Source of the DNA: a virus
Direction: 5' to 3' (one strand)
Length of the DNA stretch: 42,217 bases
Virus record (IMG/VR): IMGVR_UViG_3300035670_000478
Coordinates: 1-42,217 of that record
Part shown: positions 1 to 6,972 of the stretch, piece by piece
Layout of the letters: every line of letters begins with the position of its first letter
How positions within the stretch are numbered: the first letter of the stretch is position 1
Program-made: the position numbers and the translations under genes
Notes under the pieces: generated by a model
What the model was told of the DNA's origin: nothing
Seen by the model: only the letters and a program-made list of their open reading frames with translations
Database searches by the model: none

Positions 1-111
1 ATATGTGGACTTCCAACTGGTTTGCGCATTTTAGTAAATGACATGAAACCAGACGGCACAAAAACAGCTAAGTCTTATAATTTAGAAAGAGATGCGGGGA
101 TTAATTTATAA
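1..111 (+). CDS. C-terminal end of a truncated gene, product unknown
   Basis: An open frame enters from the left edge and ends at TAA 109-111, giving the last 36 residues, which contain GLPTGLRILVNDMKPDG and end in DAGINL. No family is recognisable from this tail. It is the only plus-strand gene before 5773 and converges on the minus-strand adhesin-like array, with a 16-base gap. The start lies outside the window. Confidence 0.55.
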   Translation: MCGLPTGLRILVNDMKPDGTKTAKSYNLERDAGINL

Positions 112-127
112 TATTAGTCGTAAACTA

Positions 128-334
128 TTAAGGATTTTCGCAAAAGCAACAACCCGCCACAGCTTGTTCGACTGTTGAGCCAGATCCAACAAGAAAATTA
201 ATACACCCCTGATAATCATCTCCTTGACCATACCATGGAGCATTAGGATCGTCATAAGCATACCTTTGACCGACATCACATGTGTTGGCACACGGACTTT
301 TTGCATTTAATACGCTAAATATTGGTTCGTTCAT
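128..334 (-). CDS. NEPIFSVL-leader protein A, short and Cys-rich
   Basis: This 68-residue protein starts MNEPIFSVLNAK, the leader shared with at least five other genes up to 5666. The body is rich in cysteine (CANTC near the start, CCFC near the end) with a DPNAPWYG segment between. There is no signal peptide and no recognised domain. No Shine-Dalgarno site precedes the start; instead an AT-rich TATAAT box ends four bases before the ATG, and a short copy of the upstream element at 368-380 lies about 34 bases further up. Because the leader is conserved while the body is not, I infer that the leader is an anchor to the virion and the body the exposed part. Function is otherwise unknown. Confidence 0.7.
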   Translation of the reverse strand: MNEPIFSVLNAKSPCANTCDVGQRYAYDDPNAPWYGQGDDYQGCINFLVGSGSTVEQAVAGCCFCENP

Positions 335-367
335 AAAATTATATATTATAAAAAAATATAATTTTTT

Positions 368-380
368 AATTTGACTTTTG
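368..380. repeat. Short copy of the array upstream element
   Basis: The 13 bases AATTTGACTTTTG recur inside the longer repeats at 917-942 and 5724-5749. All three copies lie 30-60 bases upstream of a NEPIFSVL-leader gene on the minus strand. Confidence 0.6.
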
Positions 381-388
381 ATGATTTG

Positions 389-886
389 TCATGCAAATGT
401 TAAACTAAGACTTGCTGGATAATTAGCATCACAACCCACACAATTTCTATAGATATCCAATGCATCGCTGTTGTTTGATATCCCAGCCAGAGACCATCCG
501 GAAGTTGGAAAACTGCCTTGCGTTCCGCTTGCCGTTGCTAAGACACCACTGTCACAACCAGTCTTAACCAAAAGCCATTTTTCCTCTGAACTTCCTCCAT
601 TACAATAATAATCTAGGTTATGAATGAACAACCATTCACCTTTAATATATCCTGGACCGGGCAGCGGGAAGTTTCCTTCTCCAGAATCAGCAGTATAGAC
701 ATAGGCACCATTAGGGTCTCCCGCTTGGAATATACTACCTACTGTGGAACAAAAACAATTAGCACAACCTGCATAATTATAATAATTTTCCATATCACAT
801 CCAGGTGCTGGAAAATTAGATAAGGTAAATGATGCTGGTAACTTGCCTGTTAAAACACTAAATATTGGTTCGTTATTTTCACTCAT
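389..886 (-). CDS. NEPIFSVL-leader protein B, Cys-rich
   Basis: This 165-residue protein starts MSENNEPIFSVLTGK, the array leader. The body is Cys-rich (CANCFC near residue 45, CDSG near 110, CVGC near 150), Gly/Ser/Asn-rich and without a known domain. It looks like a compact, disulfide- or metal-stabilised beta protein, but that is inference. The start has no Shine-Dalgarno site; TATAAT ends four bases before the ATG, so the message may be leaderless. A 15-A run (900-914) and a full copy of the upstream repeat (917-942) precede it. Likely an exposed tail or fibre component, by analogy with its LamG-bearing siblings. Confidence 0.7.
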   Translation of the reverse strand: MSENNEPIFSVLTGKLPASFTLSNFPAPGCDMENYYNYAGCANCFCSTVGSIFQAGDPNGAYVYTADSGEGNFPLPGPGYIKGEWLFIHNLDYYCNGGSSEEKWLLVKTGCDSGVLATASGTQGSFPTSGWSLAGISNNSDALDIYRNCVGCDANYPASLSLTFA

Positions 887-916
887 AAAATTATATATTA
901 AAAAAAAAAAAAAATA

Positions 917-942
917 AATAATTTTTCCAATTTGACTTTTGC
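917..942. repeat. 26-base repeat upstream of array gene B
   Basis: This block is identical over 26 bases to 5724-5749 and contains CCAATTTGACTTTTGC. On the minus strand it sits 31 bases upstream of the gene ending at 886. It may be a promoter or enhancer element for array genes, or a recombination target. Confidence 0.7.
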
Positions 943-956
943 CCTTAATTATTTAA

Positions 957-1199
957 TTAATTGATTGACATTGTAAGGGATGCGTTACTAATGTTTCCAT
1001 TAATCCCGGTACTCAATACCGTTATCGTAGGTGGTGGCACTTGATTTATAGTGTGTTGCGATGGAGTGCCTGCCGTTGTTCTAAACGGTAGTCCTCAGTG
1101 AAGAAAACTACGATTGGGCAAGGCTTTTTAAGCAGTGATGGGCAAATTTTTTCCTTCAAGCAAAAACAATGCTATGCCTATACATCGATGTCTTATTTG
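957..1199 (-). pseudogene. In-frame remnant downstream of LamG gene C
   Basis: This 243-base stretch holds no intact gene. Read on the minus strand in the same frame as the gene ending at 1200, it gives protein-like sequence: GIALFLLEGKNLPITA, then TAA, a short run, TGA at 1095-1097, then a 45-codon open piece including NQVPPPTITVLSTG and ending ISNASLTMSIN with TAA at 957-959. No start codon or ribosome site introduces the pieces. I read it as the decayed C-terminal part of a longer array protein or of a deleted neighbour. Chance openness of about 45 codons cannot be excluded, but the composition (Pro, Thr, Gly, Asn) looks like a fibre protein. Confidence 0.4.
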
Positions 1200-1916
1200 T
1201 TAGCTGGTCGGGAATGCGGCGGCCGGCGGCGTGAAAGTGGTGCCATCGGGGTAGCGACACGCGAGTGTTATGCGCACGTCATCAATATATCGCACCATGG
1301 AAGTAAATGATGACGCTCCAATCCGCACTTCTTCATTATTGCCATGAAAAGTACCAGCCACTGTCGCAGAGCCAATCTGAATACCATCAACATATAGACG
1401 CAATACATTGGCGGCATCTCTGCATACGGCAATATGGTGCCATGTTGCTGCTGCAATGGCATTGTTTGCTGTTATGCGAGTGTATCCGTCAGTTTCAATG
1501 TATATGGTGGCTCCCACGTGTCTGATGCTAATGTTATAGTTTTCACCGGACAAGTCGCTTTGCTGAAAAAAAGTCGCGTCTGCATAGCCTGAGATTGATT
1601 CCGTCCGGTACCACATTTCAATGGTGAATTGGCCAGTAAACTCAAAAGCATTCGCTGGGCCAGATACGGAGATTCTGTTGCGAACATAATAATTTTGCAA
1701 AACTTCGCTCAGCCGCACCGCAGACCCGAACTTCGCCACTCCGGATTGTTGTACGGCACGGTCTGTGTAATCCTGCTGATAAAGCGTAACAGACTTTGGC
1801 GAAGAACTGACATCAACTATGGTTTGATCTGTGCCATCAAGCGGCAGTAGAAGAATTACGCTACTCCACAGGGGATCACCCTTGCCCGTCAATACGCTAA
1901 AAATTGGTTCGTTCAT
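1200..1916 (-). CDS. NEPIFSVL-leader protein C with LamG (concanavalin A-like) domain
   Basis: This 238-residue protein starts MNEPIFSVLTGKGDPLWSS. Residues about 20-235 form a LamG/concanavalin A-like fold: LLLPLDGT at the start, FTIEMWYRT, ATWHHIAVCRD, LRLYVDGIQIGSA, and the ending DDVRITLACRYPDG then TFTPPAAAF. This ending is typical of LamG modules on phage tail and fibre proteins, which probably bind surface glycans. Local GC is high (41 of 60 bases at 1201-1260), unlike most of the window, so the body was probably acquired recently. The start lacks a Shine-Dalgarno site and has TATATAATTATT just before the ATG. Virion attachment through the leader is inferred. Confidence 0.8.
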   Translation of the reverse strand: MNEPIFSVLTGKGDPLWSSVILLLPLDGTDQTIVDVSSSPKSVTLYQQDYTDRAVQQSGVAKFGSAVRLSEVLQNYYVRNRISVSGPANAFEFTGQFTIEMWYRTESISGYADATFFQQSDLSGENYNISIRHVGATIYIETDGYTRITANNAIAAATWHHIAVCRDAANVLRLYVDGIQIGSATVAGTFHGNNEEVRIGASSFTSMVRYIDDVRITLACRYPDGTTFTPPAAAFPTS

Positions 1917-1948
1917 AATAATTATATATATTAATATTTTAAAATATT

Positions 1949-2398
1949 TTATACAATGTGTGCTGTTAAAGTTACATTATCTGTACCTCCGTCATCGCCA
2001 CCATCTTTCCAATATATTAGAACCAAATATTCTCCACTAACAACAGAAATAGAACCTGATAAAGCAGATTCTCCAGAGCCTTGCCTAATTTCAATCCAAC
2101 CATTAGGCCTTGATTGTTGGTAAAAGTGTTGAAATGGAGGTGTGGATCCCTTCCACAACAAACCATAATCATATCCACTTTCGCTACTTGGATCTAATGT
2201 ATAATTAAGAGTTCCTGTTTGTGCTATTAAGATCCAAAGCCTATTATCATTAGAATGATTACCTCCAACTGTTGCGACTAGTATTGAGTGGAAAGGCATC
2301 AATGAGTTTTGCTGGATTTTATTTTACAGTTGGCGGTGTTGCTAGTAGCGAATACACCGTAACAGGCAGCGGCATACACTGAAAATTGGTTCACTCAT
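1949..2398 (-). pseudogene. NEPIFSVL-leader gene D, interrupted by two in-frame stops
   Basis: ATG at 2398 opens MSEPIFSV, identical at DNA level to gene E through codon 8, then diverges and stops at TAG 2342-2344. A TAA follows in the same frame. The frame then stays open for 117 codons from 2302 (TTG, or ATG at 2299) to 1949, giving a beta-rich protein with LWILIAQTGTLNYTLDP and DGGDDGGTDNVTLTAHIV. Leader and body are exactly in frame (96 bases apart), so one gene seems to have been broken by insertion or point changes. The body could still be made from TTG/ATG at 2302/2299, but no ribosome site is visible there. Confidence 0.6.
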
Positions 2399-2438
2399 AT
2401 TGTTTAATCCTTTGTTTTGGTTGTCTTCTTAAACTCGT

Positions 2439-3149
2439 TTAGTTGGTCAAGAATGCCGCAGTAGGTGGTGTGAAAGTGGTGCCGTCGGGATAACGGCAGG
2501 AGCGCGTGTAGCGCAGATCGTCAACACCCATTCGTGCGCTAGTGCCGTCGCTAAAGCTGCCGACAATCAGCCAGCCGTCGGGGATATTCCTAGAGTCGGA
2601 GAGTGTGCCAGTCTGAATTCCATTGGAATAGACGCGAAGCGTCCCGCCTTGTCGCACCGCAGCAAGATGATGCCACGATCCACTGGCAACTGTGATATCA
2701 CCCCCAATTGGAGTAGATGTATAGGCAACGGAAGTGATTCCGACCGTTAGCCCAAGCCCTGACTTAGCCAGAATTGTTAGATGCGGCCCTTCTCCATACT
2801 GATGCCCAAGTAGCAGAATTCGATGATACTGCCCGCCGAACCCAAACCCATCTGCAAAAGACTGCCCGCGCAGCCAAAACTCCACCGTAAAGTCGCCGGT
2901 GCCAGGAGCAGGCACGGCATATTTTAACCCCAGGCCTTGGCCGGCGTAAGTATTACCCGACACTTCTCCGTACGAAGCATACGACCCAAACTTGCCTGTC
3001 GCAGCTATGTTTGGCGCAACATCGTGGGGTATCGGAACGATCCCGGACTTCACATCGATCGTGTTGGTGTCGAACGGCACGAGCAGGCCGACGCTGCTCC
3101 ACAATGGATCGCCCTTGCCCGTTAATACACTGAAAATTGGTTCACTCAT
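2439..3149 (-). CDS. NEPIFSVL-leader protein E with LamG domain
   Basis: This 236-residue protein starts MSEPIFSVLTGKGDPLWSS. The LamG/concanavalin A-like body has GDFTVEFWLRG, GSWHHLAAVRQGGTLRVYSNG and the ending CRYPDGTTFTPPTAAF. It resembles gene C at both ends but differs in the middle. GC is strikingly high (37 of 60 bases at 2461-2520) against about 20-35 percent nearby, suggesting transfer from a GC-rich phage. The start is preceded by a good site (GAGGAAACAAT then ATG) that is shared with genes F and H. Likely a carbohydrate-binding virion protein; attachment by the leader is inferred. Confidence 0.8.
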   Translation of the reverse strand: MSEPIFSVLTGKGDPLWSSVGLLVPFDTNTIDVKSGIVPIPHDVAPNIAATGKFGSYASYGEVSGNTYAGQGLGLKYAVPAPGTGDFTVEFWLRGQSFADGFGFGGQYHRILLLGHQYGEGPHLTILAKSGLGLTVGITSVAYTSTPIGGDITVASGSWHHLAAVRQGGTLRVYSNGIQTGTLSDSRNIPDGWLIVGSFSDGTSARMGVDDLRYTRSCRYPDGTTFTPPTAAFLTN

Positions 3150-3176
3150 ATTGTTTCCTCTATAATTTAGTATATA

Positions 3177-4286
3177 TTACTTTGGCAATGCTGCGGTCGG
3201 TGGTGTAAATGAAGAACCATCAGGATAACGACAAGCAAATGTCACTCTGTAATCATCAACATAGCGAAGAGCGTTCGTGGAAGCAGAAGTTGTTACTTGA
3301 AGAAGTATCCGAACAAATCCTGAGTTAACACCATCCCAAGAACCACTACTCGTGGCAGTGCCGACCTGTTGTCCGTCTATATAAAGTCTCAGCAGATCCC
3401 CGGCATCGCGAACCAAGGCCACATGAACCCAAGTGTTTGCAGATAAAACGCTGCCTGAATTTATCAAAAGAGATCCGGCATTGTCTGAAACTTTAATCGC
3501 CGGCCCATCTTGCCATAATCTGATATTTCGTAGATAACCAGAAAATTGAGTAAAAAGATAGCACTGAGATGTTGAGACTTGGGCCGTTTGAAACCAACAT
3601 TCTATGGTGAATAACGAAGGCAGAATAAAACCAGTAGTTTGACAATACCCACCGCCATAACCAGCTTCTGCATCTACTTCTAGGGCTTGTCCAAATTTTG
3701 TGACAGATCCTTGGGTTCTTGCTATTTCCACAAATTCTCCATCACCTAGATTAATAATAGCATTTAGACTTAACGAGCTTTCATAAGGGCTAAAGTCTTG
3801 TGCGGTGGTGCCTATCCCGTCAAATGGAATAAGTAGACGAACATCTCCATAAAGCGGATCAGAAACGGGAGACGCATACGCAGACAAATTAGAAACTTTG
3901 ACATTGTTTCCTCCGAATCGTATCACATCTCCTGCTCGGAATTTTATGTTTACAGAAAAAGAAGGAGTTGAGCCAAATTCGGGCGCTTCTATTGAATGTT
4001 TGGTTACGCCATTTTCTTGTATTTGTAGTGATTGCGAACTATCGCCACACCACACCTCTACATCCGTACCGGATATGCTAAATACCCCAGCATCCAATGT
4101 GGTGAATGTTGTCATCCACTCGCTATTTTGATTAGGACCAGAACCACATGCTCCAAGTGGACCAGCTAAAGTCCAAGGAGACTCGGCAGTCCCGTATCCA
4201 GCATAGTCCGTATGCCTACCGCTGGTTATTTCTATTAGATTAGAAGGTTTTCCTGTCAATACGCTAAAAATCGGTTCATTACTCAT
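3177..4286 (-). CDS. NEPIFSVL-leader protein F: extra N-terminal domain plus LamG
   Basis: This 369-residue protein starts MSNEPIFSVLTGKPSNL. Residues about 18-135 form an extra beta-rich domain (WTLAGPLGACGSGPNQN, VEVWCGDSSQSLQIQENG). The rest is a LamG/concanavalin A-like domain: FTIECWFQT, NTWVHVALVRDAGDLLRLY, IDGQQVGTA, and the ending CRYPDGSSFTPPTAALPK. It is the only array member joining two kinds of body, so it may show how bodies are stacked. The ribosome site is GAGGAAACAAT before ATG 4286. Base composition is closer to the phage average than in C and E. Probably a tail or fibre-associated adhesin. Confidence 0.8.
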   Translation of the reverse strand: MSNEPIFSVLTGKPSNLIEITSGRHTDYAGYGTAESPWTLAGPLGACGSGPNQNSEWMTTFTTLDAGVFSISGTDVEVWCGDSSQSLQIQENGVTKHSIEAPEFGSTPSFSVNIKFRAGDVIRFGGNNVKVSNLSAYASPVSDPLYGDVRLLIPFDGIGTTAQDFSPYESSLSLNAIINLGDGEFVEIARTQGSVTKFGQALEVDAEAGYGGGYCQTTGFILPSLFTIECWFQTAQVSTSQCYLFTQFSGYLRNIRLWQDGPAIKVSDNAGSLLINSGSVLSANTWVHVALVRDAGDLLRLYIDGQQVGTATSSGSWDGVNSGFVRILLQVTTSASTNALRYVDDYRVTFACRYPDGSSFTPPTAALPK

Positions 4287-4296
4287 ATTGTTTCCT

Positions 4297-4803
4297 CTAT
4301 AATTTAGTATATATTAAATTATCATTTCTATATTGTTCCTTAATTAATTCGATTTGGCCACCAGTAAGAACTGGCTTATTAATTTCTTGATTCATCTGTG
4401 GAACTGGAGTGGGTAAGCCCAAAAATTCTGCACAAAGATTTATTTCTTCTGGGAACTTAAAATGAGTTACACCTTCTGCAAGAAGGCCCATATCTTCTAA
4501 ACTCCAAAAATGAACATCATATTCTTTTAATTTTAGACCTTCTTCCACTGTTACACCCTGTCTAGCACATGCTGAACGAAATCTATCCACTGGGTTTCTT
4601 ACTAGGCAACATAAGTCCGAAATATCTGTTTCTACTAAAGGAGACCCGATAGAGTCGCCGGTAGCGTTAATCGGGTGCCAACGCTCTCTGTTTGGATTTC
4701 TTAAATTTTCTGGCAATGCTTGCCAAATTATACTGTAGCTTCCACTACGAGCAACTAAGGCAAATTTTTTCCCGTTTGGTAAAGTTATCTTGGCACCTTT
4801 CAT
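4297..4803 (-). CDS. Sulfotransferase-like protein
   Basis: This 168-residue protein has the two hallmarks of PAPS-dependent carbohydrate sulfotransferases: a 5'-phosphosulfate loop, here ARSGSYSI at residues 18-25, and the 3'-phosphate motif RNPVDRFRSA at 69-78. It ends with a typical helix-rich tail (LIKEQYRNDNLIYTKL). It is shorter than most family members. It lacks the array leader although it sits between two leader genes, eight bases after gene H stops, with GAGG before the start, so it is co-transcribed with them. It might sulfate a host or virion glycan. The loop has Ser-Tyr where Ser-Thr is usual, so activity is not certain. Confidence 0.6.
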   Translation of the reverse strand: MKGAKITLPNGKKFALVARSGSYSIIWQALPENLRNPNRERWHPINATGDSIGSPLVETDISDLCCLVRNPVDRFRSACARQGVTVEEGLKLKEYDVHFWSLEDMGLLAEGVTHFKFPEEINLCAEFLGLPTPVPQMNQEINKPVLTGGQIELIKEQYRNDNLIYTKL

Positions 4804-4811
4804 CTTAACCT

Positions 4812-5666
4812 CTATAATGGATTCGCCAATACATAGGCGGTATCAGATACAGCTCCATAATTTCCATCTGTTTTCAATCTAATTTGGTACGTTCCTGATT
4901 TTAGCACTATAGTTTGATTGTAATTGCCCGGACTAACTAAAGTGTTGTTGTAATAATAGCCATCTTTGTACAAAGTCCAATTGTTTGCTGTGTTGCCATT
5001 TAAAGACAAAGATCTGAGCGGTCTTCTATCGACATATAAAACTGATGCTTGATAATGTTGAGTGCCTACACTTGCGTAAAAAGTAACATCAGAATCTTGT
5101 AATAAATCGAATGTTAAGTATCCTTCTGAAGTATTAGAATATATGCGATAATCAATGCGATTTAATGATTCACTATATGTAAGGCCAGAAACTTCTGATG
5201 TAAACAACCATCCAGGAATTTCTCGTTGAAGTATAGATTGCGGAGTATAAGTAGGAAATGTTCGATATGATTGAGCCGTGATTCTTGTGCCTGAATAAGA
5301 GATAGTTCTAGACGCAAACCCAAATCGATTAATAGAGGCGTAGTATTTTCCGGGACTTAACGACTGCCCAGCAGAATAAGTATAATAACCATCTTTATCG
5401 AGTGTGCCTCCGCCAAGATTCGTTGGAGAGGCTAATATGCTAAACATATTTGAAGATTGAGACAAAGTACCCGAACCTTCTAATGATAACACAACTGTAG
5501 TTGCAAATCCAGAAATTGAGGTGCTATTGCCGTTACTGTACACAGTAATTAAATTATCATTTGAATTAATTGCGTATGGATTGCTTTCTCTGCCTGTTGA
5601 TGTGCTGATAAAATCTAGAGCGGAAGGTTTTCCTGTCAATACGCTAAAAATTGGTTCATTACTCAT
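4812..5666 (-). CDS. NEPIFSVL-leader protein H, tandem PPC-like beta-sandwich
   Basis: The start at 5666 is chosen because it opens MSNEPIFSVLTGKPSALDF after a strong site (TTGGAGGAAACAAC); an open frame continues upstream but without the leader. The protein has 284 residues. The body contains a repeated pattern: LDKDGYYTYSAGQSLSPGKY and LYKDGYYYNNTLVSPGNY, each followed by beta strands, as in two bacterial pre-peptidase C-terminal (PPC)-like sandwiches. These are non-catalytic modules on exported proteins. It is the first gene of the array transcript, divergent from dut. A TATAAT box (minus strand, about 5680) and the 26-base repeat at 5724-5749 lie upstream. Confidence 0.75.
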   Translation of the reverse strand: MSNEPIFSVLTGKPSALDFISTSTGRESNPYAINSNDNLITVYSNGNSTSISGFATTVVLSLEGSGTLSQSSNMFSILASPTNLGGGTLDKDGYYTYSAGQSLSPGKYYASINRFGFASRTISYSGTRITAQSYRTFPTYTPQSILQREIPGWLFTSEVSGLTYSESLNRIDYRIYSNTSEGYLTFDLLQDSDVTFYASVGTQHYQASVLYVDRRPLRSLSLNGNTANNWTLYKDGYYYNNTLVSPGNYNQTIVLKSGTYQIRLKTDGNYGAVSDTAYVLANPL

Positions 5667-5723
5667 GTTGTTTCCTCCAATTATTATAAATTGCAAAAAA
5701 TATAAAATAATTGTTAAATTTTT

Positions 5724-5749
5724 AATAATTTTTCCAATTTGACTTTTGC
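5724..5749. repeat. 26-base repeat upstream of array gene H
   Basis: This is identical to 917-942. On the minus strand it lies 58 bases upstream of gene H. On the plus strand its TTGACT forms the -35 box proposed for dut. Confidence 0.7.
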
Positions 5750-5766
5750 TTATTTTTTGGTAAACT
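5739..5766 (+). promoter_or_regulatory. Sigma70-like promoter for dut
   Basis: TTGACT (5739-5744), a 16-base spacer, and TAAACT (5761-5766) lie just before the dut ATG at 5773. Only six bases separate the -10 box from the start codon, so the transcript would be nearly leaderless. Confidence 0.45.
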
Positions 5767-5772
5767 CTCTTC

Positions 5773-6195
5773 ATGAAAATTAAATTATTAGATAAAAATG
5801 CAAAAATTCCATTTAGAGCAAATAAAAAAGATGCAGGAGCAGATCTTTGTTCAATAGAAGATTGTAAAATTGAGCCTTTAGAACGAAAAGCAGTCAGCAC
5901 AGGAATTGCTGTAAAGATCCCAGACGGCTATTACGGTAGAATAGCTCCAAGATCTGGCTTGGCTTATAAAAATGGCATAGATGTACTCGCAGGCGTTATA
6001 GACAGCGATTACACCGGCGAAATAAAAGTAATATTATTTAATACTGATAAAGAACAAAGTTTTGAAATAAATAAAGGTGATAGAATTGCTCAATTAATAA
6101 TTGAAGATCATTTTAATTTTGATTTTGAAGTTGTTGAAGAGTTGGTTGATACCGAAAGAGGCAGCGGAGGATTCGGGTCTACAGGAGTAAGGTGA
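5773..6195 (+). CDS. dut: dUTP diphosphatase (dUTPase)
   Basis: This trimeric-type dUTPase hydrolyses dUTP to dUMP and pyrophosphate, keeping uracil out of phage DNA and feeding dTMP synthesis. All five family motifs are present and in order over 140 residues: DAGADL (20-25), PRSGLA (59-64), GVIDSDYTGEI (74-84, with the catalytic Asp), GDRIAQLI (about 102-109) and the C-terminal lid RGSGGFGSTG. The length is normal for the family, so the enzyme should be active. No Shine-Dalgarno site precedes the ATG; a promoter-like pair ends six bases upstream. The next gene starts two bases after its stop. Confidence 0.96.
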   Translation: MKIKLLDKNAKIPFRANKKDAGADLCSIEDCKIEPLERKAVSTGIAVKIPDGYYGRIAPRSGLAYKNGIDVLAGVIDSDYTGEIKVILFNTDKEQSFEINKGDRIAQLIIEDHFNFDFEVVEELVDTERGSGGFGSTGVR

Positions 6196-6196
6196 A

Positions 6197-6607
6197 GTGG
6201 GCAAAATTGTTATTAGGCTTAAATCAAAAGAAAAAATTAAGTCAAAACAAAAAAACAAACATGTAAATCCTTGTCCAATATGCAATCAACACATGGATTT
6301 GTGCGTTACTTCTCATAAAAATAAGCCTTTTGTTGATAATAAAAATTATTCAAAAATGTGTTTTACTTGTTATTCTACTCCTAAAATTTTACAACAAAAG
6401 TATAATGAAAATGGATATATAATTGAGCAAGTAGATTTACCTTACGATAAGAAAAATTTACACACGCCTGAAGAACTTTTACACGAAGGATCTGCTGATT
6501 CTTTGGAACAAGCTAAAAAATGCGTTAGAAGCGTAAAAAAACTTGTAATAGAAAATAAAATTAATAATAAAACTAAACCTAAACTCGAATTTTACTTATC
6601 AGAATGA
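6197..6607 (+). CDS. Small zinc-finger protein, unknown role
   Basis: This 136-residue protein starts at GTG 6197 inside the AGGTGA of the dut end, which doubles as ribosome site. A basic N-terminus (RLKSKEKIKSKQKNKH) is followed by CPIC at about residue 26-29 and CFTC at about 55-58, a probable zinc ribbon with DNA or protein contacts. The C-terminal half is charged and helical. It overlaps the next gene by four bases (ATGA), so it is translationally coupled. I do not recognise a family. Confidence 0.7.
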   Translation: MGKIVIRLKSKEKIKSKQKNKHVNPCPICNQHMDLCVTSHKNKPFVDNKNYSKMCFTCYSTPKILQQKYNENGYIIEQVDLPYDKKNLHTPEELLHEGSADSLEQAKKCVRSVKKLVIENKINNKTKPKLEFYLSE

Positions 6608-6969
6608 AATTTAAAGAATTTTTACTTATAGAAAACAAATCTTTATTATCACAAAGAGTGGGCGACATACTAAATGCTGTTCAAGACTTATCTGAAGATC
6701 CTAAAAATATAGATAAAAAACAAAAAGTAGAAAATATAGTCAATCAAATAAGAAGAATATTGCATACTAAATGGCCAAGCAGTCAGGAAATGGTTTTAGT
6801 TACTTTGAGAAAATGTGCTGTTAATATGATGATGAGCATAGATTCAAAAAAAGAAAATCGTCCTGAATTAGATTTAGTAATAAACAGCTGTAAAAAGACT
6901 TTAGAATCATTGATTAAAAATCTAGATGGCCCTATAAATCAACTATCTAGTCCTGATGAAAGTGGGTGA
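6604..6969 (+). CDS. Protein with capsid-targeting-like leader
   Basis: This 121-residue protein starts MKFKEFLLIEN. The pattern M-K-x-x-x-F followed by L-x-E matches the capsid-targeting leader of T4 internal proteins (MKTYQEFIAE) and the gp21 protease cleavage rule (L/I-x-E). The remainder is helical (QDLSEDPKNIDKKQKVENI; RRILHTKWPSSQEMVLVTLR), with no known domain. It starts by ATGA overlap with the zinc protein and ends three bases before the ATT start of the amidotransferase. I infer that it may be packaged in the head; a cytoplasmic role is equally possible on sequence alone. Confidence 0.7.
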   Translation: MKFKEFLLIENKSLLSQRVGDILNAVQDLSEDPKNIDKKQKVENIVNQIRRILHTKWPSSQEMVLVTLRKCAVNMMMSIDSKKENRPELDLVINSCKKTLESLIKNLDGPINQLSSPDESG

Positions 6970-6972
6970 TTT

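Noticed and set aside
900-914. 15-A run before array gene B as a possible assembly artefact or poly-A insertion
   Set aside because: The surroundings are equally AT-rich and the run sits in a spacer between two intact elements; it may still be length-uncertain but carries no other signal.
1098-1310. A 70-codon plus-strand open frame across the array
   Set aside because: It lies over the remnant and the end of LamG gene C on the other strand, has no ribosome site and low-complexity sequence; other plus-strand frames across 128-5666 are rejected likewise.
957-2398. Stop-codon reassignment to explain the interrupted array genes
   Set aside because: The breaks use TAA, TGA and TAG together, and hundreds of other genes end normally with all three, so decay or insertion is simpler.
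5667-5900. A 78-residue N-terminal extension of array gene H upstream of 5666
   Set aside because: It would overlap the start of dut and the 26-base repeat, lacks the leader, and the strong ribosome site GGAGG sits at 5666.
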